64,000 nt of DNA from Bacteroidota bacterium (lineage in GTDB: Bacteria > Bacteroidota > Bacteroidia > Palsa-948), in assembly GCA_003164895.1 (NCBI GenBank), contig PLUL01000006.1, positions 19,504 to 83,503 on the forward strand, written 5' to 3'. The notes beneath the pieces are model-generated. The model was given only the letters and a program-made list of their open reading frames with translations. It ran no database searches and was not told where the DNA came from. Position numbers and translations under genes: made by a program. Below, one piece after another: positions 55,891-64,000 of the stretch. Numbering within the stretch: the stretch's first letter is position 1; every line of letters starts with the position of its first letter.

Positions 55891-58416
55891 ATGACCACTT
55901 CTCTATTCCGTTTCTTTCTGACGATGTTTTGTTGTTTACTGCTTGCTGTTTCTTTTTCACAAGTAACAAAAATCAGCGGAATGGTTTACGATGCTCAAAC
56001 ACGTGAACCACTTCCTTTCGTCAATATGAAATATAAAGGAATAAATATTTTTACTACCACAGATATTGATGGAAAGTTTTCCCTTTCCACAGCTGATCCA
56101 ACCGACACACTTTTAATTTCATACATCGGATATAAAACAAAAAAAATAAAAATCCAGAAGAATACTGTTATATCAAAAAATATCGGATTGGAGCCGGATC
56201 AAGTTGCTTTGAACGAAGTAGTGATTCTTCCGGGAGAAAATCCTGCCCACCGAATTTTAAGAAAAGTAATTGAACATAAATACGAGAATAATATTGAAAA
56301 ACTTTCTGCCTATGAATATGAAGTTTATAATAAAGTGGAAATAGATCTGAATAATATCCCGAAAGCGTATAAAGAAAAGAGAACACTCCGTCCGGTAAAA
56401 TTTATTTTTGATTACATTGATAGTGCAAGCGTTACCGAGAAACCTTATCTGCCGGTGTTTATTTCAGAAACAATGTCGGATTTCTATTATAATAAATCAC
56501 CAAGAAACCGCAAGGAGAAAATAAAGGCAAGTAAAGTTTCAGGACTTCAGGATGCCAGCATATCTCAGTTTCTCGGCCAAATGTATCAGAATGTGAACAT
56601 TTATACGAATACGTTGTTGGTGTTTCAAAAAAGATTTGAAAGTCCCATTTCAAATAGCGGATTATTATATTATAAATATTATTTGATTGACAGCGTGTTT
56701 GTTGATAATACATGGTGTTATCAACTTCAGTTCAAGCCGAGAAGAAAAGAAGAACTCACCTTTGTAGGAAATATGTGGATTGCCGACACAACCTTCGCTG
56801 TGAAGCGTTTGGAAATGTCAATGTCGGGTGATGCGAATATTAATTTCATCAACACATTTAATGTGGTGCAGGAATACAATAAAGTGGATAGTACGTGGAT
56901 GTTAAGTAAAGATCGGCTTGTTGTAGATTTTAAATTTCAGAAAGACAGGATGGGATTTTACGGGAGAAAAAATACTTCGTATAAAAACATTAAGATCAAT
57001 CAACCTCATGAAGAAAAGTTTTTTGCGGATGCCGAAAATATAGAATTGGATCAGGATGCCGTAACAAAAAGTGATTCTTATTGGGAAAAAGCACGGCATG
57101 ATACACTCTCCAAGAATGAAAAACAGATTTATAAAATGGTGGATACCATCAAGTCATTACCTATTTACCGAACGTGGTACGATTGGATATATCTCTTTAC
57201 AGTAGGATATAAACCAATAGGATATTTCGAGTTTGGTCCTTATTATAAAACATATAGTTCCAATGCTGTTGAAGGGAATCGTTTTCGTTTAGGCGGAAGA
57301 ACAAGTGATAAATTCAGCAAGTGGTATGAGTTTAATGGCTACACGGCTTATGGATTAAAGGATGAACGGTTCAAATACGGAGTAGGCGTAAGGTCATTTA
57401 TTACAAAAAAGCCGAGACAAATTGTTTCGCTTAATTACAAGGATGATTTGGAAGTTCTTGGGCAAAGCACCAATGCATTCTCACATGATAATGCTTTAGC
57501 CACTGCGTTTCGTAGAAGACCGCTTAGTACTCTCACTGCGTTACAACAAGTTCAAACTTCTTACGAATGGGAACCATTTCAGGGATTTAATAATAAAATT
57601 TTTCTGACCAATAAGGTTATGAGTCCCAGAGGGGATCAGGTGTTTGAATATTTTGCTCCTAACGGATCGGGTTCCTTGCTTCCTCAGAACAACATTATTT
57701 CCAGCGAAGTATCAGCAATCATCCGATTTGCCTATCATGAAAAATATGTTAATGGTACATTTTCTCGAATTAACATGGGCACACGTTACCCGGTGTTCCA
57801 ATTCCAATATACGGAAGGATTGAAAGGAGTTTTCGGAAGCGGTTATAATTACCGCAAGATGAGTTTGAATGTGAACGATCGGATTCGGCTTGTTCCGATT
57901 CTCGGATATACAGACTACATTGTTGAAGGCGGAAAGATTTTTGGCACAGTCCCTTTCCCTCTTTTAGAATTACATGGAGGCAATGAAACTGTTATTTATG
58001 ATCCGCTCGCTTATAACATGATGAACTATTTCGAATTTGGTAGTGATCAATATTTAACAATTCAGGTTTTTCATCACTTCGATGGATTTTTTCTGAATCA
58101 TATTCCACTAATGCGCAAACTCAAATGGCGAGAGGTTGTAACCGGAAAATATATTGTGGGAAGCATAAGCAGTAAAAATAGCGATTCGAATACAAATACA
58201 GAGCATCTGATTTTTCCTACCACTCTCACTTCACTTAACAGAGGACCATATTACGAAGCAAGCGTTGGTGTAGAAAATATTTTTAAGATTTTCAGAATTG
58301 ATGCGCTATGGCGATTGTCTTATACTGATAAAAGCTATGTTGATTATTATAACTCTAAGGGCGGAAGTAAAGTGCCGATATTTGGAATACGCTGGTCAAT
58401 GCAGGTAACTTTCTGA
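55891..58416 (+). CDS. DUF5686 outer-membrane protein with carboxypeptidase-regulatory domain
   Basis: 841 residues from the ATG at 55891. Signal peptide (ending SFSQ, about 23), a CarboxypepD-regulatory-like beta-sandwich (about 27-105: ISGMVYDAQTREPLPFVNMK and LLISYIGYKTKKIKI), then DUF5686, rich in beta strands, to the end with a terminal RWSMQVTF strand typical of outer-membrane barrels. The N-terminus resembles TonB-dependent receptor accessory domains but no plug is present. Function unknown. It lies between tatC and lptB. Confidence 0.88.
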   Translation: MTTSLFRFFLTMFCCLLLAVSFSQVTKISGMVYDAQTREPLPFVNMKYKGINIFTTTDIDGKFSLSTADPTDTLLISYIGYKTKKIKIQKNTVISKNIGLEPDQVALNEVVILPGENPAHRILRKVIEHKYENNIEKLSAYEYEVYNKVEIDLNNIPKAYKEKRTLRPVKFIFDYIDSASVTEKPYLPVFISETMSDFYYNKSPRNRKEKIKASKVSGLQDASISQFLGQMYQNVNIYTNTLLVFQKRFESPISNSGLLYYKYYLIDSVFVDNTWCYQLQFKPRRKEELTFVGNMWIADTTFAVKRLEMSMSGDANINFINTFNVVQEYNKVDSTWMLSKDRLVVDFKFQKDRMGFYGRKNTSYKNIKINQPHEEKFFADAENIELDQDAVTKSDSYWEKARHDTLSKNEKQIYKMVDTIKSLPIYRTWYDWIYLFTVGYKPIGYFEFGPYYKTYSSNAVEGNRFRLGGRTSDKFSKWYEFNGYTAYGLKDERFKYGVGVRSFITKKPRQIVSLNYKDDLEVLGQSTNAFSHDNALATAFRRRPLSTLTALQQVQTSYEWEPFQGFNNKIFLTNKVMSPRGDQVFEYFAPNGSGSLLPQNNIISSEVSAIIRFAYHEKYVNGTFSRINMGTRYPVFQFQYTEGLKGVFGSGYNYRKMSLNVNDRIRLVPILGYTDYIVEGGKIFGTVPFPLLELHGGNETVIYDPLAYNMMNYFEFGSDQYLTIQVFHHFDGFFLNHIPLMRKLKWREVVTGKYIVGSISSKNSDSNTNTEHLIFPTTLTSLNRGPYYEASVGVENIFKIFRIDALWRLSYTDKSYVDYYNSKGGSKVPIFGIRWSMQVTF
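55933..55953. repeat. Heptamer array in DUF5686 signal peptide
   Basis: TGTTTAC, TGCTTGC, TGTTTCT in register, coding CLLLAVS of the signal peptide. Confidence 0.4.
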
Positions 58417-58509
58417 TGAGACTGTGTAATGAATATGTACGGATTTGCAAATGTATTTATCTGTAAATTCGCAACGATTAGATATTTGTATCATAATTAA
58501 CAAGAGTAA

Positions 58510-59232
58510 ATGATATTACGAACATCAAATCTTATAAAGCGATACGGAAGCCGAACCGTTGTCAATAATGTTTCGGTGGAAGTGAATCAGGGCGAGATTG
58601 TGGGTTTGCTCGGACCGAATGGGGCAGGCAAGACCACCACTTTTTACATGACCGTAGGTTTGATAAAACCTAACGAAGGAAATATTTTTCTTGATGATAA
58701 AAATATTACCAAAGAACCTATGTACAAACGTGCTCGACTTGGAATTGGTTATTTGCCTCAGGAAGCATCTGTGTTCAGAAAATTAAGTGTGGAAGATAAT
58801 ATCAAGGCAGTTTTGGAAATGGCAAAACTTTCCAAAGAAGAACAAAAAAATAAATTAGAAAGCTTGATAGAAGAATTTGGATTAGAAAAAATCAGAAAGA
58901 GCGATGGCGATGTTCTTTCGGGCGGAGAAAGAAGAAGAACCGAAATTGCCCGATGCCTTGCAACTTCTCCGGGATTTATTTTGTTAGACGAACCTTTTGC
59001 AGGCATTGACCCAATTGCGGTGGAAGACATTCAGCAGATCGTTCGAAAGCTGAAAGAAAAAAATATTGGCATTCTGATTACGGATCATAATGTGCATGAA
59101 ACATTGACCATCACCGATCGAGCATATTTGCTTTTTGAAGGAAGTATTCTGAAAGCCGGAACAGCTCAGGAACTTGCCGATGACGAACAGGTGCGAAGAG
59201 TTTATCTTGGTAAAAACTTTGAATTAAGGTAA
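58510..59232 (+). CDS. lptB: LPS export ABC transporter ATPase LptB
   Basis: 240 residues. It powers LptFGC-mediated extraction of lipopolysaccharide from the inner membrane. Walker [17 protein letters not shown] (about 33-48), the Q-loop region [20 protein letters not shown] (specific for LptB), signature [16 protein letters not shown], Walker [14 protein letters not shown] and switch His in [19 protein letters not shown] (58481-58488) is a near-consensus promoter element in the 93-nt gap upstream. Other lpt genes are not in the window. Confidence 0.96.
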   Translation: MILRTSNLIKRYGSRTVVNNVSVEVNQGEIVGLLGPNGAGKTTTFYMTVGLIKPNEGNIFLDDKNITKEPMYKRARLGIGYLPQEASVFRKLSVEDNIKAVLEMAKLSKEEQKNKLESLIEEFGLEKIRKSDGDVLSGGERRRTEIARCLATSPGFILLDEPFAGIDPIAVEDIQQIVRKLKEKNIGILITDHNVHETLTITDRAYLLFEGSILKAGTAQELADDEQVRRVYLGKNFELR

Positions 59233-59250
59233 ATCATAAACTTTAATAGC

Positions 59251-59733
59251 ATGAAAAATATAAAAATCGGTATAGTTCTTCTGCTGATGTCAGTTGGAAG
59301 CATAGCAGTGGCACAACATAGCGGTAAACCAACTCCACCCTTTACACTACCTGCGCAAAATCAATCTACTACAGCACCAACACAACCTAAGCTAGACGCA
59401 ACTCCTGAAGCGCCCGAAAAAACTCCTGAAGAAAGAGCCACTGCACATACTAAAATACTTACTCAAAAATTAGGATTGAATGCCGATCAGCAAAAAAGCG
59501 TACATGAATTTTGCCTCAAGCGTGCACAGCAGGACGATGCTGACAAAATAAAATTCAAAACCGATAAAGATGGAATGAAGAATGCCCGCAGATTAAATGG
59601 TGAGACCTTTGAAAAGAATATTGACACCTTATTAACTCCCGACCAAAAAACAAAATACGAGCAGTATAAGCAAGACGAAAAAGAGAAGCGTCAAAAGAAA
59701 GTGGATGCAGCCAAGGAGGCTAAAAAGAAATAG
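59251..59733 (+). CDS. Exported low-complexity protein, unknown
   Basis: 160 residues with a signal peptide (1-21, ending VAQ), a Pro/Thr-rich linker (25-65) and a helical, very charged part (66-160). KILTQKLGLNADQQKSVHEF and NIDTLLTPDQKTKYEQYKQD recall CpxP/Spy-like LTxxQ repeats (LGLNADQQ and LTPDQKTK). A periplasmic chaperone-like role is possible but unproven. It follows lptB by 18 nt. Confidence 0.6.
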   Translation: MKNIKIGIVLLLMSVGSIAVAQHSGKPTPPFTLPAQNQSTTAPTQPKLDATPEAPEKTPEERATAHTKILTQKLGLNADQQKSVHEFCLKRAQQDDADKIKFKTDKDGMKNARRLNGETFEKNIDTLLTPDQKTKYEQYKQDEKEKRQKKVDAAKEAKKK

Positions 59734-59753
59734 TGAAACGCTAAGTTGCCAGC

Positions 59754-59798
59754 TTATTTACTAATTACAATCTTTTTTGTTGCAATACCCTCACGGGA
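59754..59798 (-). pseudogene. Orphan T9SS sorting-domain tail
   Basis: Fourteen codons and a stop on the minus strand read SREGIATKKIVISK, the stereotyped end of a type A sorting domain (compare EQGVATKKIILSH in the beta-helix protein). The upstream frame is blocked by a stop two codons earlier. It is a gene-end relic. Confidence 0.45.
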
Positions 59799-59799
59799 A

Positions 59800-59958
59800 T
59801 GTTATAAAATAAGTTACAAAACAAAAATAACCACTACCATGATGGGAATGAGCATTCCTGTAAACATAGAAGGCACTGAATGGTTTTGCCCTGGATTTGG
59901 AATAGTTAAAACCGAAACTAAATACGGAACTACGCTTGTTACTTCTATTACGGGATAG
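59800..59958 (+). pseudogene. C-terminal remnant of a TapB/DUF3108-like protein
   Basis: Codons from 59800 read CYKISYKTKITTTMMGMSIP, later EGTEWFCPGFGIVKTETKYG, matching the C-terminal strands of TapB/DUF3108-like exported proteins (the pattern EWYAPGVGLVKxE). The roughly 150 upstream residues are missing; an in-frame ATG at 59746 lies in the sorting-domain relic and is not a genuine start. Confidence 0.5.
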
Positions 59959-59959
59959 T

Positions 59960-59985
59960 GATAGGAATTAACATCTATCTTTTTT
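59960..59985 (+). terminator. Possible weak terminator
   Basis: GATAGG pairs with TCTATC (5 bp plus a wobble), 8-nt loop, followed by six T. It lies after the TapB-like remnant and before the convergent ligA end. Confidence 0.35.
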
Positions 59986-59987
59986 CT

Positions 59988-62015
<2,028 letters not shown>

Positions 62016-62048
62016 TTACGAATTTACGAATGTTTGTCTTTTTGTTTC

Positions 62049-62921
62049 TTATATATAGCATAATGCAAATCTTTCTTTCCCGCTCATATCTTTTTTTACT
62101 TCTACATTTTTAAATCCTTTTTCTTCCAAAAGTTTTCTTACTTCGTTTCCAAGCGCTTCATTTATTTCAAAATAAAGATTGCCGTTTGTAGAAAGGTTTG
62201 TCAAAGCGAAATCGGCAATTGCTTTGTAAAAAATTAATGCATCATTGTCATTCACAAATAAAGCAAGATGCGGTTCGTAATTCAAAACATTCTTGCTCAT
62301 TTTTTCTTTTTCTGAAATGCGAATGTATGGAGGATTTGAAACTATGATGTTGAATTTATTGATTTGAGAACTTGTAGATTCAGAAATTTGGAGAATATCC
62401 CCTTGCAAAAAAATAATTTTTGTCTGATTTAGAATGGCATTTGCTTTTGCAGTTAGAAGCGCTTCTTCCGAAATATCAATTGCTGAAACATTTGCATTGG
62501 AAAGATTTTTTTTTAGTGTAATGGCAATGCAACCGCTTCCTGTTCCAATGTCAAGAATCTTTAATTCATCTGCACCGCGTTTTTTGTCTTGAAGAATCAA
62601 GTCAACTAATTCTTCCGTTTCAGGTCTTGGAATCAGAACATGTTCGTTTACTCTTATTTTACATCCGTAAAAATCCGTTCTGCCAAGAATATATTGAATA
62701 GGTTTTTCAGTTTTTAATTCTTTTATAATAGAATAAATTTTTTCTGTTTCTTTGGCATTCAGGGGCTGTCGCCTTCGTACGTGCATCTCATCTCTCGAAA
62801 TACCAAATAAATCGCTGATTGTCAAAAAGGAAAATGTTTTAATTTCTCCCAACGGATAAAGTTCTTTCAGCTCTTCTTGGAAAAGCGGGGCAATATCCTC
62901 TATGGCATTGGCGGTGTTCAT
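62049..62921 (-). CDS. prmC: Release factor glutamine methyltransferase
   Basis: 290 residues from the ATG at 62921 (MNTANAIEDIAPLF). A longer frame to 63023 would run antisense into ribD and is rejected. The helical N-terminal domain (1-75) is followed by PRPETEELVDLIL, the SAM-binding DIGTGSGCIAITL and the catalytic NPPY (196-199). It methylates the GGQ glutamine of RF1 and RF2. It diverges from ribD, with overlapping promoter elements between them. Confidence 0.94.
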   Translation of the reverse strand: MNTANAIEDIAPLFQEELKELYPLGEIKTFSFLTISDLFGISRDEMHVRRRQPLNAKETEKIYSIIKELKTEKPIQYILGRTDFYGCKIRVNEHVLIPRPETEELVDLILQDKKRGADELKILDIGTGSGCIAITLKKNLSNANVSAIDISEEALLTAKANAILNQTKIIFLQGDILQISESTSSQINKFNIIVSNPPYIRISEKEKMSKNVLNYEPHLALFVNDNDALIFYKAIADFALTNLSTNGNLYFEINEALGNEVRKLLEEKGFKNVEVKKDMSGKERFALCYI

Positions 62922-62925
62922 ATTG

Positions 62926-62933
62926 CAAAAGTA
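62926..62933 (-). promoter_or_regulatory. TAnnTTTG promoter element of prmC
   Basis: TACTTTTG on the minus strand ending 4 nt before the prmC ATG, predicting a leaderless message. Confidence 0.45.
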
Positions 62934-62936
62934 AAG

Positions 62937-62944
62937 TATATTTG
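62937..62944 (+). promoter_or_regulatory. TAnnTTTG promoter element of ribD
   Basis: TATATTTG on the plus strand, ending 5 nt before the ribD ATG at 62950 and only 3 nt from the opposing prmC element, so the two promoters must exclude or modulate each other. Confidence 0.45.
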
Positions 62945-62949
62945 TTTTG

Positions 62950-63993
62950 ATGAATACGCATGAAAAATATATGACGCGTTGCCTTGAATTAGCGAAGAAA
63001 GGATTCGGCAAAGTGGCTCCCAATCCGATGGTGGGGTGTGTAATTGTTCATAAGGGGAAAATAATTGGCGAAGGATTTCATGAGCAATATGGCTCTGTTC
63101 ATGCGGAAGTGAATGCAATCAATTCTGTGAAGAATAAAAAACTGCTTAAAGATTCTACTTTATATGTTAATCTTGAACCTTGTTCGCATTTCGGAAAAAC
63201 GCCTCCTTGCGCTGACCTTATAATAAGGAAGAATATAAAATATATTATAATTGGCACTATTGACCCGAATCCTTTAGTAAGTGGAAGAGGATTGCAAAAA
63301 CTTATTTCTTCGGGTTGTGATGTAAAGGTTGGTGTTTTAGAACGAGAATGCCGAGAATTGAACAAAAGATTTTTTACTTTTTTTGAGAAGAAGCGTCCAT
63401 ATATAATTTTGAAATGGGCGCAAACGAAAGATAATTTCTTTGGAATTATAAATCTCAAATCTCAAATCTCAAATCTCAAATCTCAGCAGTTAGTTCACCA
63501 GTGGAGAAGCGAGGAACAAGCGATAATGGTTGGAACGAATACCGCGTTGATTGATAATCCAAAACTTACAGTCAGAAAAGTAAAAGGAAATAACCCAATA
63601 AGAGTTGTGATAGATAAAAATTTGAAAATTCCATCTTCATTTCATTTGCTGGATGGTTCCGTTCCTACAATTATTTTCACTGCCAAGAAAAAAACATCAA
63701 AAAAAAATATCGAGTTCGTTAAAATTGATTTCAAGAAAAATATCCTAAAACAAATTACGGATGAACTTTACGATAGGAAAATTCAATCGCTCATTGTTGA
63801 AGGAGGTACGAAACTGCTGAATTCATTTCTTGAAAAAAATCTTTGGGATGAAGCGAGGGTTTTTACTTCAACGAAAACATTATCGGAAATTACATGTGAA
63901 AAAGAGGGTGGAGTGGAAGCACCAAAGATGAAATCAAAAAGTATAATGAGAGAGAAAATAGGAAACGATATATTGGAGTTCTATTGCAATTAA
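62950..63993 (+). CDS. ribD: Riboflavin biosynthesis deaminase/reductase RibD
   Basis: 347 residues. The N-terminal deaminase (1-145) has the zinc ligands H51 (HAE, E53 catalytic), C78 and C87 in LEPCSHFGKTPPCADLI. The C-terminal reductase (about 150-347) begins ILKWAQTKDNFFG and continues with VHQWRSEEQAIMVGTNTALI. Two steps from diaminohydroxyribosylaminopyrimidine phosphate toward riboflavin are catalysed. The segment INLKSQISNLKSQ is encoded by five perfect 7-bp repeats. An ATG codon at 62950 is preferred to the adjacent TTG. Confidence 0.95.
   Translation: MNTHEKYMTRCLELAKKGFGKVAPNPMVGCVIVHKGKIIGEGFHEQYGSVHAEVNAINSVKNKKLLKDSTLYVNLEPCSHFGKTPPCADLIIRKNIKYIIIGTIDPNPLVSGRGLQKLISSGCDVKVGVLERECRELNKRFFTFFEKKRPYIILKWAQTKDNFFGIINLKSQISNLKSQQLVHQWRSEEQAIMVGTNTALIDNPKLTVRKVKGNNPIRVVIDKNLKIPSSFHLLDGSVPTIIFTAKKKTSKKNIEFVKIDFKKNILKQITDELYDRKIQSLIVEGGTKLLNSFLEKNLWDEARVFTSTKTLSEITCEKEGGVEAPKMKSKSIMREKIGNDILEFYCN
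63451..63485. repeat. Five perfect heptamers (AATCTCA) inside ribD
   Basis: Exactly five identical copies in tandem. They encode part of the loop right after the start of the RibD reductase domain, adjoining LVHQWRSEEQA. The frame remains open and the downstream domain is intact. Confidence 0.9.
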
Positions 63994-64000
63994 AAATACT

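Noticed and set aside
62922..63023. N-terminal extension of PrmC
   Set aside because: It runs antisense through the ribD start and has no family similarity; the ATG at 62921 fits PrmC.

Overview
The window is chromosomal DNA of a member of the Bacteroidota, probably an uncultured, free-living lineage outside the gut Bacteroidaceae. The evidence is two proteins with a C-terminal type IX secretion (T9SS) sorting domain, a GldI-type FKBP lipoprotein, Bacteroidota-restricted families (DUF6089, DUF5686, DUF3467), promoters of the TAnnTTTG type, and almost no Shine-Dalgarno sequences in front of genes. Base composition is AT-rich throughout and nearly the whole window is housekeeping DNA. I see no prophage, integrase island, insertion sequence or CRISPR array.

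Layout. 1-3.3 kb (minus): a cut-off O-antigen ligase-like membrane protein, then rnpA-yidD-ctpA. 3.4-6.7 kb (plus): POT peptide transporter, MaoC hot-dog protein, thioredoxin-like protein, XRE regulator and a Cys-rich lipoprotein. 6.9-10.4 kb (minus): a small lipoprotein and a 910-residue exported protein with ten 60-residue repeats. 10.5-25.7 kb (plus) is the information-processing core: rpsU, xerC, raiA, tRNA-Thr/Tyr/Gly/Thr, tuf, tRNA-Trp, secE, nusG, rplKAJL, rpoBC, DUF3467. 25.9-28.9 kb: clpB and an unknown small gene. 28.9-37.5 kb: radical SAM protein, amidase, arfB, rluA, panB, then a block of four FKBP-type genes (one gldI) under a DHH phosphoesterase. 38-44 kb: two T9SS cargo proteins separated by a 21-bp repeat array, then carA. 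44-50.9 kb (minus): a six-gene unit from pdxJ down to a helix-hairpin-helix barrel protein. 51-59.7 kb (plus): CBS protein, BamA-like barrel, nadK, DUF6089, tatC, DUF5686, lptB, a small exported protein. 59.7-64 kb: two gene-end remnants, ligA, prmC, and a divergent ribD.

The most unusual signal is not a gene. Short DNA arrays with a strict 7-bp period, each with its own motif, recur about twenty times. They lie just after stop codons, just before start codons (rpoB, xerC, a tRNA), in the signal-peptide codons of about nine exported proteins, in a T9SS sorting domain, and in the interdomain linker of RibD as five perfect copies. Because 7 is not a multiple of 3, codon or protein constraints cannot produce the period. 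In two arrays the motif switches to its reverse complement midway, making hairpins or palindromes. The 294-bp array at 39.6 kb has period 21, which is three times seven. I infer one common generating process; its mechanism is unknown to me.

Other points: several TAnnTTTG boxes sit so close to the ATG that transcripts should be leaderless or nearly so. The order tRNA-Thr(TGT)-Tyr-Gly-Thr(GGT)-tuf matches the E. coli thrU-tyrU-glyT-thrT-tufB operon. Remnants of a VOC protein, a TapB-like protein and a T9SS tail mark two small gene graveyards.
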